From Meghimatium bilineatum (Eukaryota; Mollusca; Gastropoda; Stylommatophora; Philomycidae): a stretch of 64,000 bases of DNA. The notes under the pieces are model-generated. The model was given only the letters and a program-made list of their open reading frames with translations. It was not told the DNA's origin and did no database searches. A program made the translations under genes and the position numbers. Numbering within the stretch: the first letter of the stretch is position 1; every line of letters starts with the position of its first letter. Shown in pieces: positions 45,085-55,846 of the stretch. The DNA lies in contig CM067299.1 of NCBI GenBank assembly GCA_034231615.1, positions 12,949,863 through 13,013,862 of the forward strand, read 5' to 3'.

Positions 45085-45420
45085 GTCAGAATACAACAAG
45101 TAAAGCGTAAAACGGGGTAATAAAGTTTTGCTAATAATACGAAACATACATAAAACACACACAAATCGACGTTTCGACCGAAAGGCCTTTATCAAGGAAA
45201 ACATACACATATACATTTTTTAAAACGACACGTACGGACGACACAACTTACGTTCACATATCTAGTGGGATGGCCGTATAAAGGATAGAAATTAGGTCAA
45301 AGTTGACATAAACAGGAAATGCACACAAATAAGAAGTATACAAAAACAGGCCGGAATAAAACTTTATTACCCCGTTTTACGCTTTACTTGTTGGATTTCA
45401 GTTTTGCGCAGTGAGTATAT
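45085..45420. mobile_element. Foldback element, copy 2
   Basis: AAGTAAAGCGTAAAACGGGG and TAATAAAGTTTTGC at about 45099-45132 is the reverse complement of about 45360-45390 (TTATTACCCCGTTTTACGCT TTACTT). The left arm also carries AATCGACGTTTCGACCGAAA and GGCCTTTATCAAGG. Related to 5023-5460. Confidence 0.75.
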
Positions 45421-45449
45421 ATTCCAGATTAAATACCGTATAAACAAAT

Positions 45450-45810
45450 ATTACGTATCCATTATACAGAACATAAAACCAACATATACGTGACAAACCA
45501 AATAAATACTCTTGCAGGCCAATAAGAACATCTCATGGCACTGGTCAAGCATTGTACACTTGTGTGGTTTGGCCACGTGATAAGGCACGATTCTCTTTCC
45601 AAAAATATCTTGCAGAGAACAGTTGAGGCTGGAAGAAGAAGAGGATGTAAGAGGAAAGTATGAATTGATAATATTAAAAACTGGACAGGATTTAGATTCT
45701 CCACACTCAAGCAAAGAACTGATAACAGAGAGGCATTCCGAAATTTTTGTGTTGATATTTCCAGAGTGACACCGCTACGATCCTGAAGGGCTATGTGTTT
45801 GATGATGATT
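45450..45810 (+). mobile_element. RTE LINE C-terminal fragment
   Basis: Translation with shifts: KHCTLVWFGHVIRHDSLSKN, ILQRTVEAGRRRGC, NWTGFRFSTLKQRT and VTPLRS followed by a stop. Same family as 49896-50968 (WFGHVCRHDSLSKTILQGTV, EWTGLDISTLIRI, VVPLRP). Ends GTTTGATGATGATT. Confidence 0.75.
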
Positions 45811-45864
45811 ATAGTTGGTATTGTTTAAGCTTGATATAAAACTAACATTACTATTCTTATTCTT

Positions 45865-46010
45865 CGGCGTTCATTCTCAAACTCCCATTGTATCTCTGTT
45901 GCCATGGGACTATGGTCCTACTAGATTTCCAGCAAGATGTAGTCAAGAAAATGAAATTAAGTTGTGTCCACGTTTTATTTGATCCAATGGTCCCACACAT
46001 CCGCCTTTGG
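45865..46010 (-). mobile_element. SINE family B
   Basis: Reverse orientation: CTTCGGCGTTCATTCTCAAA, ACTAGATTTCCAGCAAGATG, CGTTTTATTTGATCCAATGG and CGCCTTTGGTGG. Confidence 0.8.
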
Positions 46011-46610
46011 TGGTACATTTCTGTTAACGAATGTGTCTATCGTTATTATTTATGCTTGATATCAAGCTAACATTACTATTGATGTATATGCCTATACCAG
46101 AGTGGGGCAACCTTCTGTGTGTCATTTTCCTGATCGGGTTTTTGTCTGGAGGTACGGTACTCAAATAAATAGTCTTTGGCCATATGGTTCTTCGATTAGT
46201 ATTTTCAGTGTCCATGCACCTGCGCATATACTACTTTTAGATAGTATATCTAAAATTATATCTGTCGGACCATAAAAAATGGTTTTGATAAAAAATATCG
46301 TCCGTGCAGACAATACCCTTCAGCGCATTGACTATGTCAGATTGTACCATTAGTATGACTTTTATTATCGTGACCATGATCGCCAGTATATCGGCTCGCA
46401 ATAACCAATACAATCAACTCTACGGTCATGCAGACCAACAACAAACACCAAGACTTCAGAAGTTGAGAAAGAAGGTGCTACGTTGCTTGCGATAAATCAG
46501 TGTCTGTTCTCTGCAGCTAACGCTTTTAGAAAACTGAAAAAGACTGCGCACCTATCGGAATGCATACCAAATATAACTTGTTTCTATTCCGTGTTAGAGA
46601 TACAATTATT

Positions 46611-47247
46611 GCTCTATCAGTTTACACAGATGCAATTGTTATTGTTGTGTGTCATTTCACACAGATACAATTATTGGGTTTTTTTTCAGTTCACACAGAT
46701 ACAATTATTTTTGCATCAGTTTACATAGATGTAATTATTGTTCTATCAGTTCGCACAGATGTAATTATTGTTCTATCAGTTTACACAGACACAATTATTG
46801 TTCTATCAGTTTACACAGACACAATTATTGTTCTATCAGTTTACACAGACACAATTATTGTTCTATCAGTTTACACAGACACAATTATTGTTCTATCAGT
46901 TTACACAGACACAATTATTGTTCTATCAGTTTACACAGACACAATTATTGTTCTATCAGTTTACACAGACACAATTATTGTTCTATCAGTTTACACAGAC
47001 ACAATTATTGTTCTATCAGTTTACACAGACACAATTATTGTTCTATCAGTTTACACAGACACAATTATTGTTCTATCAGTTTACACAGACACAATTATTG
47101 TTCTATCAGTTTACACAGACACAATTATTGTTCTATCAGTTTACACAGACACAATTATTGTACTATCAGTTTACACAGACACAATTATTGTTCTATCAGT
47201 TTACACCCATGAAATGATCGTTCTATCAGTTTACACGAATGCAAGTA
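46611..47247. repeat. 30-bp minisatellite, about 20 copies, 13 identical
   Basis: The unit TTCTATCAGTTTACACAGAC plus ACAATTATTG is repeated. Thirteen consecutive units from 46771 to 47160 are identical; copies at both edges diverge. All three plus-strand frames are open across it (ten-residue repeats such as TDTIIVLSVY), purely because the unit lacks plus-strand stop codons and its length is a multiple of three. Confidence 0.98.
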
Positions 47248-47249
47248 TT

Positions 47250-49590
47250 ATTCTTTCAATTTTACAGATGGTTTTTGTTCTGTCAGTTTTAAATAAATTT
47301 GAAAAGTCGTGAACATTGCTATTTAACTGTTGTTGAATTTCTAGACACATTTAATACGTTCACTAGTATCCACAGTAAAATATAAACTATGGGTTTTTAA
47401 CCAAGAGCACGTTCGAGTGAGCTGTTTTAGTGAGACACTAACCACTCTACCACTAAGCTCTATCAGTTTTAAATATAGTTATTGTTATATCCGTTTTAAA
47501 AATGTCATTTTCTGGGCCTATATTTTTTTCTTGACACGGCAATTTTTCTATTAGTATTTAAAATACAAATATAATTCTATATACAGTTTGTTGACAATAC
47601 TCAACCTTCCTGTACTATCCGAAGTATAGCCAGTGTTATATTCAGCAGTGCGGTCTTTCCTTGACTTCCAAATATATGTCTGATATGTGCCTACTATACT
47701 GACGAAGGTAATGCTGGTAGCCAAACTGCGAAACTTCGTCAGACAACTGGCACCTGGAACCTTTATTCTTCTCCTTTTTTGGAGGGCAAAAAGAAAAATA
47801 TACTTTAACGTGCAGTGATTCCGAAGTAAAGACAACAAAAGCACACAAATAGGATATCGATTCATTGACATATCTGTCAGTTGAATATATGTTTATGGGA
47901 AATCAATGAGACGTAACAGAATTTAAAAATATAAATGTCTTCTTTTTTTCGGAACAATCCGCGGTTCTTTGTCACTATCAGAGGCGTAGCAAGTGTATAC
48001 TGTGACGGTGAATCTGTCAATTTGGCTCTATCTACAGTGCAAACGGAGGACTTTAAAGAAAGAAGTTTGACTTTGTTTTCATGGCAATGTTTTGTTTTTT
48101 TTCGTTCTTAACACTATGAGGTCGGGTGGAGGTGATTGTGACGCCTCCTAATCCTCGCGCCCAGGGCGAGTGCCCTCTGAACCACTGTTTAACCTATTCT
48201 CTTTCAGTTGTTTAAAATGTATAGATCTCAAAGACTCAAATGGCGTATCCATCAATATGTCTGCCTATATATATATTGGAAGTAGTGATCGATATTGCCC
48301 AGGCGAGAATAAAATAAACAACAACCAACAACAACAAAATATAATAGATGCGAATATTTTTCTTGAAATGTAATCGATGAATTTGATATGTTTCAGTTTC
48401 TACATATTAACCAAAACAAAGAAAACGATTTTTAAAATAATTTGGATCGTGCACCCACTGCCACAATATACTTCGCGCTCGTACTAACTGGGCTCTTTCG
48501 TACAAACGATCTTCGGCGTAAAATTCTAGCTTTATAAAAAGTTGCGGACTCTAATGTGTGTTATGTGATATATTCTTTCCAGAACGTAGTGATCTCACTG
48601 TTTACCGGAAAATTCAAAGCCCAATCGATTAGAATTTAAGAATACAACAGAAACGCATATATAAACAGTATTTTGTAATTTGCTCACAGACATCAATATA
48701 CACGGCATCAGCAAAAGGCAAGGAGAAGAAATATTTAGCCTGTTAAAACACAGTAAACTTCGATCAAAATGCAAAAAAATATTTTCTAGGCCTATGTATT
48801 TGTTTAAGGTTGCTGTGTACTTGTATATCAGTCAGAGGTTAACCAATCATATTATTGGCCAGCTATTCCGGAGCACATAAGAACTTTTAAGATTTTATGC
48901 CAGCGCTATTGGTTGGAAAATGAATGAGACTATAAAGGAGCAAAATATGGCCCGTCTGCGTATTATTTTCGAGGACGGTGTTATTTTGCGTGTTATATAC
49001 ATAACACCAAAAGTATATAGCTACGTAAATATATGATATAGCTACTTCTTTATCTTGTCATATATTTATCTATCTACATGACCGGTCCCGTCGATATTTT
49101 TACGTTAAGGAGGGTGTTCAACCTTAAATTGTGTATAAATTTCAGTCTGACGGAAAATTTGAAGAACTTTTTGTGAAAAATCGTTGAGGGATGGATTTTT
49201 ATCTGCCTTTTGGTTAAGTTTCTAGTGCTAGAAGTCATGCTATATTTGCTAAGTGTTGAACATCCCAATCCCCGCATTCCTTATCTACGGGCCTATACAT
49301 GTCTATCTATCTCGTCCGAATAGCAACCAGAGCCTGGATTCAGGTTTGAACACATTTAAGAGAACCTGAAAAATCTGACTTGACATTAAAGATCAAAATA
49401 ATGATTTCTCAGCACTGCGCGCACAGTATTTTGTTTTATGGATTATAAACATGGACGCCTTAATCAATTTACGAAAAGGGGTCATAAAATATGTTTCACA
49501 AGAGGTGTCTCCGTAAATATTGAACATCAGGAGGCACGGTAATGTTACTAACACGGAAATTTTGTATCGAGCAAATATAACATCTCTTTA
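47250..49590. other. 2.3 kb without recognised gene or element
   Basis: AT-rich. A faint tRNA-like A box lies on the minus strand at about 47405-47462 (TTAGTGGTAGAGTGGTTAGT). Short frames near 47551-47871 have no recognisable motif. Confidence 0.4.
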
Positions 49591-49800
49591 CTAGGCCATG
49601 AGACATAGGTATTTAAGATTGCTTGATCATGTGAAAAGAATATTACAAGAACGCACTCTCAATGGAATTCTCTTTGGCGAGCTCTCATCTGGTGGACACT
49701 TACAATGCAGACCAAAACTGATATATAAGGGCATCTGCAAGACAGCGCTGAACGATTTCATGATCAATCAAATTGTTTGGAAAAATTGATTGTTGATCGT
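49590..49800 (+). mobile_element. LINE C-terminal fragment
   Basis: RYLRLLDHVKRILQERTLNG, ILFGELSSGGHLQCRPKLIY and KGICKTALNDF match the HVxRM, LYGELxxGxRxxGRPxLRYKDxCKR pattern of the family at 6100-6450 and 60750-61620. Confidence 0.7.
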
Positions 49801-49895
49801 GCATCGTGCGCAGTTCCAAGGCACCCAATAATCTGAATGGGGTCCTGGAAGAAGATAGAAGACAAACGACACAGAGCCATGCCCTTATATATGAA

Positions 49896-50275
49896 CTGCT
49901 GTTTACCAAAATTTTGCTCTTATCTGAATTGATTTCCATTCCGTATTTGCTGGTGACTTTTTCTAACTTTGATGTTAATTCTTGCAATGATTGTTCTGAC
50001 CCAGCTATAAGATCAATATCATCAGCGAAACGCAAGTTGCAAATAGGGCGACCTCCGATCGATATAGACGTGTTACAAGAGACATTGCATGACTACAACA
50101 CGTCTATATCGATCGGAGGTCGCCCTATTTGCAACTTGCGTTTCGCTGATGATATTGATCTTATAGCTGGGTCAGAACAATCATTGCAAGAATTAACATC
50201 AAAGTTAGAAAAAGTCACCAGCAAGTACGGAATGGAAATCAATTCAGATAAGAGCATAATTTTGGTAAACAGCAG
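49896..50275. repeat. Near-perfect inverted repeat, 179-bp arms
   Basis: 49896-50074 is the reverse complement of 50097-50275 with only one mismatch seen (AAAATT versus ATAATT near the outer end). The 22-bp spacer is 50075-50096. Both arms encode the same LINE segment (ICNLRFADDIDLIAGSEQSL). The palindrome lies at the 5' end of the LINE copy and looks like a 5' inversion made during insertion. Confidence 0.95.
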
Positions 50276-50968
50276 AGACACAGAAAACCATACTAATATC
50301 ATGATGAATGGACACAAGCTTGAAGAGGTGAATACCTTCAAATACCTCGGATCCAGTATATGCAGTGATGGTAAATGCAAAGCAGAACTAAAAATAAGGC
50401 TGGAGATGGCTTTAGCGTCATTGTCAAGGCTAACTGTGATTTGGAAAAGCAACATCAGTGTTGGAGTGAAAATCAAACTGTATAGGTCGCTGGTGCTTTC
50501 TGTTGTGTTGTATGGTTGTGTGAGTTGGACACTCACTGCGGACATGGAGAGAAGATTACAGGCTTTCGAGTATAAATGCTACAGAAGAATTCTACGAATT
50601 TCCTATAGGGAACATAAGACCAATGTGTACGTAAGAAATAAAGTAGAGATGTGTGCAGGTGTCCAGGAGCCATTGCTTTCAATAGTGAAACGACGAAAAC
50701 TAGCATGGTTCGGACATGTATGCAGGCATGATTCCTTGTCAAAAACAATACTGCAGGGAACTGTCGAGGGTGGAAGAAGCAGAGGAGGACAAATAAAGAC
50801 ATGGACAAACAACATCAAGGAATGGACAGGGCTAGATATTTCCACACTCATCCGCATCGCTGAGGATAGAATTCGCTGGAGGACTCTGTGTGCTGAAGCA
50901 TCCAATGTGGTACCCCTACGACCCTGAAGGGTTATGGGTTTATTGATTGATTGATTGATTGATTGATA
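49896..50968 (+). mobile_element. RTE LINE, 5'-truncated, with inverted 5' end
   Basis: The sense part runs from about 50097, open to 50927. It has LRFADDIDLI (RT motif C), KYGMEINSDKS, TFKYLGSSICSDGKCKAELK, SVVLYGCVSWTLTADMERRL, CYRRILRISYREHKTNVYV, KLAWFGHVCRHDSLSKTILQ, GTVEGGRSRGGQIKTW and VVPLRP followed by a stop. It ends in a (TTGA)n tail, 50937-50968. No stop or frameshift in about 830 bp suggests recent insertion. Motifs A and B and the endonuclease are missing. The 5' flank is the inverted copy of its own first 179 bp. Confidence 0.9.
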
Positions 50969-51261
50969 TGAACTGGGAGGGGGGGATTCAAACACTTCTT
51001 CCACATTTTAAGGATTTCATTCACGAACACTAAATGTACCTCCAATTAGCGCTACGGAATATTGATCGTCTGTAGCTATGTCGATAGCGACATAAAGGTC
51101 AACAGAAAGTTCAGGCTAGACTAGTCATGCCTAGGTTTGAGATTGGTGACCAGCGTGCAGTGTGGAAAAAAAGGTTCAAAGTGAACTGCTAGTCTACTTG
51201 TGATACAGCTATGAACTTCACCGTTCATTGGAACTGGTAAAAACACTGACCGTATTAGTTA

Positions 51262-51320
51262 CCACCGACGAAGTATGTCGGGCCATTCGCGCAAATAAAA
51301 TGGCGATACAACGACCAATT
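51262..51320 (+). mobile_element. SINE family B, 5' fragment
   Basis: ACCGACGAAGTATGTCGGGC and CATTCGCGCAAATAAAATGG then CGATACAACG match the start of the copy at 44745. The rest is missing. Confidence 0.55.
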
Positions 51321-51529
51321 ACAAATCCAACAGTAATCAAGAACGTAACGATCAGTGTCCAAATTAATTCAGATAGGAGACCTGTATTGTCGAGAATCAC
51401 GGTTGCACGCACATCGAATGATCGCTAGCAGACGCTGCGTGGGTTTTTTTCCACATCAAGGAAGTTATATGTTAGCTAGTTAGTTAGTTATTCCTCTAGG
51501 GCCAAAGATGGCACATAGGGCGGATGTCA

Positions 51530-51732
51530 TAGATTTACATGTCTCTCGATGCAATTTGCTTTATATCTTCATTGTTTCTGATACCGATGGTGATTCGTTC
51601 CCTTGTAATAGTTCTACGTAAAGTTTCTGTTGGTCTTCCTCGTGTTCTCTTGTCTTTTGGTGACCACATCAAAGCTTGACAGGGGAGTCTTTCAGTATCC
51701 ATTCGTAGTGCGTGTCCGATGTACATATAAAA
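51530..51732 (-). mobile_element. LINE C-terminal fragment
   Basis: The minus strand reads YIGHALRMDTERLPCQALMW, SPKDKRTRGRPTETLRRTIT and NNEDIKQIASRDM. This is the GHxLRM, KRxRGRPxxTWRRT pattern of RTE-type LINEs. Confidence 0.75.
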
Positions 51733-51739
51733 ATAACAA

Positions 51740-52125
51740 CAAAAAAAGCATTTTACATGTTAGGCAAATGCCTCATCACGTGATAACAGTCCAGCTTTTT
51801 TAACTTTTGTATTTTGTGCTCACAACCATGCCATTTCTGCTATAGTTTGCGCATCTTTCATGTCACAGAAATCGCAAGTGATTAGCAGACGACTTGACGC
51901 TAAAACCAACATAGTTAGTGCAATCGCAGATTTCTGTTTACTGAGCTTGCCAGCTACAGAGAAAGATACTGCACATTTGTTACAGACTCGAGGACTATTA
52001 CATCGAGAAAAGATATGTGGCCAACGTCACCCAATTACCTACTATTACTATAGTAGTGGGCGCACCAGTGGAAATGCAATAAAGTCAACACCTCCAGCGC
52101 ACGCATGGAAAGATCGGCACGTATG
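51740..52125. other. Flank of the young LINE insertion
   Basis: No recognised feature. Runs directly into the left target-site duplication. Confidence 0.4.
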
Positions 52126-54001
52126 TGCAATTCACTATTCTTCTTCTTCTTTCGTTCACTTGAAACATGTCTATATCTGTAATTCTGTCTCCTTAATAAA
52201 ACTCACTGTCTTTTGTAGTTCATACAGTGTCCCATAGAGTTTTGATTCCAGTGTTGTTTCCTCTGGCCAATATGTCTGCCTCAGCGTTTCATGCTCAGAA
52301 CACTCTTGAAGTATATGTTTGGCACTCTGTGCTGCCTGTCCACATGTACACATGGCCGTGTTGCCAATCTTGAACTTTGTATACATGTGACTGCGGAGTC
52401 GGTTGTGTCCTGTTCTGAGACGTAGAATTATAACTTGTTCTGATCTGTTCATATTGTGATAGTCATCTTGTGTTGGTGTTTGTGGCTTTCTTATTGACTT
52501 TATCATCTGTTTTTTCTGATGGTAGGTGATTGGTATATCTGGTTGGTCTTCGGCAGCACCTTCCTTAGCCAGTTGGTCTGCTTTTTCATTTCCTGGTATT
52601 CCACAGTGAGAGGGTATCCACTGCATGGTTACCCTATACTGGTAAGACAATTCGCTAAGTAGTTTTTTTAAGTCTGTTAGTTTTCCAGACTGGAGAGCTT
52701 GAAGCACTGACCTTGCATCTGTCAGGAATACCACAGGCTGTAGGTCAGAGTTGGAGTTCAGCAGTTTTTTAGCTGCCACACTAATTGCCTGGATTTCTGC
52801 ATCATAATTATTGCAGAATTTTCCTGTCGGTGTTCTGATTGTATCTCTAGGCTTGTGTGGATATTCTATATATACACCTGCACCTCCATTCCTCACAGCA
52901 TTCTGTGCTGACCCATCTGTGTACACTCTGACCCATATATCTTGTGGATATTCCTCATCCAGCAAACTGAGGGTGACTGTCATTCGCTGCACACTGTTTT
53001 GTTCGTCCTCGCTTAGTATTCCTTTCACATGGGTCTGAATGTATATTGGCATTCCATGGCTTTCACTCCACGGGGTTTGCTCTGGTACAGACCTTAAGGG
53101 GCTGTCAACTTCAGGTAGGTCTGTAAGTTGTCTACGGAGTCGTTTAGCTTGATGGATAAAGCTGCTCCTTTTCAGTCGTCCCATTGCTAGATTTTGGAAT
53201 CTTTCCTTCATTGGATGACTTGGCATACACTGAAACTTTTCTGCTTGAATTAGTACTTTTGTTTCTCTGCGTTCGCCAAGTGTTTGCATTCTTCCCATTT
53301 TCTGCATCTCTGCTATGGGTGTTGATTTCATTGCTCCCAACATTATTCTAAGTGCCTGGTTTTGCACTTTATCTAGATCTTGTAATGTGGTGTTTGATGC
53401 AGGACACCACGCAGCTGAACCGTATTCCAGGTGTGGTCTTATGCCTTGCTGGTAAACTTTACTGAGTATATTTCCACTGGCTCCCCATGTGGTTCCACTT
53501 AGTTTTCTCAGGATAGCTAGCTTCCTCCTGGCTTTTGTTGTTGCTTTGTTTATGTGCGGCTTCCATGTCAGCTTATCATCAAAAGTAACTCCGAGGTATG
53601 TGGGTTGTTTGTCTTCTTTCAAGAGCTCTCCATCTATCTTGATATGACCAGCTTTTTGTTTTGGTGAGAGGGTAAAGAGTGTAGTGCTGCACTTATCTGT
53701 GTTAATGCTGACGCATCCTCTATTATCCCATAAGGTTAGGGCATCGATAGCTCTTTGTATTTGTTTAGTGGCCACTGTTGCATGTTCTTCCGTGCACCAG
53801 ATCACCAGGTCGTCAGCATACATTGCCACTTTGATCCCGTGTGGTAGTTCAGCAACTAGGTCATTGATGTAAACCAAGAAAAGTGTGGGTGACAGGACTC
53901 CTCCCTGGGGGACTCCATGACGCAGTAGAACTTTCTTGCTCTTGCGACCATCTAATTGTACCCTGGCTCTTCTATTATGCAGGTATGCTGCAATTCACTA
54001 T
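52126..54001 (-). mobile_element. Young I-clade-like LINE with 13-bp target-site duplication
   Basis: TGCAATTCACTAT at 52126-52138 and 53989-54001 bounds an 1,850-bp minus-strand insertion (52139-53988). The 3' untranslated region is only 32 bp and ends in a GAACGAAAGAAGAAGAAGA tail. The 5' end is truncated inside the reverse transcriptase. The reading frame is open from the first base to the stop. Further copies of the same family: 38568-38875 and 32130-32455. Confidence 0.95.
52171..53988 (-). CDS. LINE ORF2 fragment: reverse transcriptase, RNase H, Cys-His end
   Basis: 605 residues without a stop, no start codon of its own (5' truncated). In order: RHGVPQGGVLSPTLF (RT motif B), VAMYADDLVIW (motif C with catalytic Asp pair), PTYLGVTFDDKLTW, IRPHLEYGSAAWCPA (thumb); then RNase H with RVYTDGSAQNAVRNGGAGVY (Asp), NYDAEIQAISVAAKKLL (Glu), VVFLTDARSVLQAL (Asp) and MQWIPSHCGIPGNEKADQLA (His/Asp). 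It ends CTCGQAAQSAKHILQEC, a Cys/His cluster common at the end of such elements. All four RNase H acidic positions appear intact. It would have copied element RNA at the target site; this copy lacks the fingers, motif A and endonuclease, so it cannot move alone. An in-frame TTG at 53877 is not a convincing start. Confidence 0.92.
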   Translation of the reverse strand, partial: AYLHNRRARVQLDGRKSKKVLLRHGVPQGGVLSPTLFLVYINDLVAELPHGIKVAMYADDLVIWCTEEHATVATKQIQRAIDALTLWDNRGCVSINTDKCSTTLFTLSPKQKAGHIKIDGELLKEDKQPTYLGVTFDDKLTWKPHINKATTKARRKLAILRKLSGTTWGASGNILSKVYQQGIRPHLEYGSAAWCPASNTTLQDLDKVQNQALRIMLGAMKSTPIAEMQKMGRMQTLGERRETKVLIQAEKFQCMPSHPMKERFQNLAMGRLKRSSFIHQAKRLRRQLTDLPEVDSPLRSVPEQTPWSESHGMPIYIQTHVKGILSEDEQNSVQRMTVTLSLLDEEYPQDIWVRVYTDGSAQNAVRNGGAGVYIEYPHKPRDTIRTPTGKFCNNYDAEIQAISVAAKKLLNSNSDLQPVVFLTDARSVLQALQSGKLTDLKKLLSELSYQYRVTMQWIPSHCGIPGNEKADQLAKEGAAEDQPDIPITYHQKKQMIKSIRKPQTPTQDDYHNMNRSEQVIILRLRTGHNRLRSHMYTKFKIGNTAMCTCGQAAQSAKHILQECSEHETLRQTYWPEETTLESKLYGTLYELQKTVSFIKETELQI

Positions 54002-54680
54002 GATTTCGCTAGTGAAAAATATGTCAAATATAACACACATCCTACCCCCTCCCCCCACAACAATTAAATATCCCCTACCTCCCAACAATTAAATATCCCT
54101 CCTCCAATTAAAAAAAAAAATCTAACACTAATCCTAATGTGATTACCCCCTTCTGTGAAACCGTCACATCCTAACAACTAAACATCCTCCTCCCAAAAAC
54201 TAAAAATCTAACACCAATCTTAATCCTTCCCCATGACACCGCCCCCCCCCCAAACAACTAATTCTTCACCTTTCCGAAAACTAAAATACGTTGTCACATC
54301 ACCAAGTTATATTTCTCAACTGCGCTCTAATAAAGGGACACAATAAATGTAATGTTTTGTTTTTAACAGAACGTATCTCGTCCATCATAATAATGATAAT
54401 TACTGATTCGTACACTAATGTCGGTTATATTTTTTAATGAGACTTTTCTGTTCCGTAAAAAAAAAAAATATGCCACATCTGTCTAACATGAACCAAAAGC
54501 ATAATTATAATTGTATAGACGATGTGCGACGAAGCTTCCATAAGAAGAACGCAATATAACGACATATTATCTACTAATTTTTCTGTTGCATGTGGGGTTC
54601 TTAGAGAGACTACCGGTACACATTCATTCTCACTCACATTTTTAATGTTATTGTCATAGGATATATAATTCAATAAATCA
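54002..54680. other. C-rich and A-rich simple sequence, unassigned
   Basis: Contains repeated CAACAATTAAATATCCC / CTAACAACTAAACATCC-type blocks (about 54050-54300) with C runs near 54241-54250. No coding. Confidence 0.5.
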
Positions 54681-54880
54681 ATCAAATGGCGTAGGCGATC
54701 ATGTTTCTCCACGAATCTCTGTCTCTTGCGTTGTCAATATGCTCGGTTGATGCACTTCTTTCGTGCCACAATAATAGTCCATCTAGCAACTTTTCTCTTT
54801 GTCGTCTCCTATTTCTTCTCCCCTTGATCTTTCCAGTGGTTATTAAATGTTCAAGCTGTTTCTTCTCAGAAGGATACAGA
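54680..54880 (-). mobile_element. LINE C-terminal fragment
   Basis: The minus strand has KKQLEHLITTGKIKGRRNRR, RQREKLLDGLLLWHERSAST, EHIDNARDRDSWRNMIAYAI. Same family as 25600-26050 and 26930-27480 (TTGKIEGKRDRGRQREKM). Confidence 0.75.
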
Positions 54881-54899
54881 ATTATACAGGATACACAAG

Positions 54900-55750
54900 T
54901 CTATTGTCTGTCCCCAGGTGAATGATGGTTGATCGTATTCACATTTACCGTTAATCGTAAGAAATAGAGCTTAAGCTGTCGATTAAGTGCCACATTTGTC
55001 ACCTTGGTTGCATTAATCCATGTTTGTTCAATGATATCTTGATGTTTTCTATCCGCAGTTTAGCCAAGTATGGCGGCCAAATAATGTAAGGTGACGGTAT
55101 TTCGTAATCTAGGGCACTAAAGCCACTGCAGAAATAGTTAAAAGCTTGAATTTACTTTTATTAATATGTACAATTATTTAATATTGCACTCCATAAACTA
55201 TGAAAAATGTTAAATTTAATTCCTAAAAATGTCTCTTTAATATAAAAATCACTAAAATATCACATTATTTATTGTATTTGTAGTTATTAATATTTATCAT
55301 GTTTTTTAAAAAATTATTCATCAGTATTACACTGCGATTTTCTATTAACCGGTGTCAAGTTCCAAAACTGAGTCTGATAGTGATCAACGAACTCCAATGA
55401 CCAATGTATTAGATTAGGGCCTAACTACATGAAATATACGACTTTGTTTTGCGTTAACCAGTTTATAATATTTAGTTAATTTAGTCTACTTTTACGTACC
55501 TTATGATGCTGCTACACTTTTTTTCAAATACGACACCAGTACTAGAATATTAGTTTTCTCAACATTTTATTTATTTTATAGCTTACTAAACTTACTTGTG
55601 TCTTCTTTTTTACTTGGACTTGGGCCTATTCTAATTCAGTATTCACCAATGTGAATGTTCAATCAATGTAGTTTTAAACTTGCGCTCTGAAAAAAGGGAG
55701 TCTCTGTTAACATCTTCAAGTACACCTAATTAATAATTTTTTAAAGTAGT
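54900..55750. other. Region upstream of TMEM230, promoter not resolved
   Basis: AT-rich (for example 55140-55310) with no recognised repeat. A 5' untranslated exon and promoter should lie here, but no TATA box or CpG-rich tract could be assigned. Confidence 0.35.
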
Positions 55751-55753
55751 CAA

Positions 55754-55846
55754 ATGCCCCGCAAGAGTGTGAATCAAGAAAAAGTATCTGCCAAATATAA
55801 GAAGCTTTCACGAACATTAGGAGGCGATGGATTTGTTGACATTCAG
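55754..55846 (+). CDS. TMEM230: TMEM230 exon 1
   Basis: Residues 1-31, [20 protein letters not shown] then [11 protein letters not shown]. Donor GTAAAA, phase 0. The ATG is the first in frame; an in-frame stop (TAG at 55748-55750) lies two codons upstream. Confidence 0.93.

Noticed and set aside
46560..47312. Long repetitive open frame (250 codons) as a secreted repeat protein
   Set aside because: All three forward frames are open because the 30-bp unit has no forward stop and keeps phase; no splice sites, start context or non-repeat domain.
47551..47871. Overlapping minus-strand frames of 106 and 68 codons
   Set aside because: No conserved motif, two frames equally open, no splice or start support.
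54434..54712. 92-codon minus-strand frame as a small membrane protein
   Set aside because: AT-rich, no recognised motif, and it overlaps the LINE C-terminal fragment at 54680-54880.
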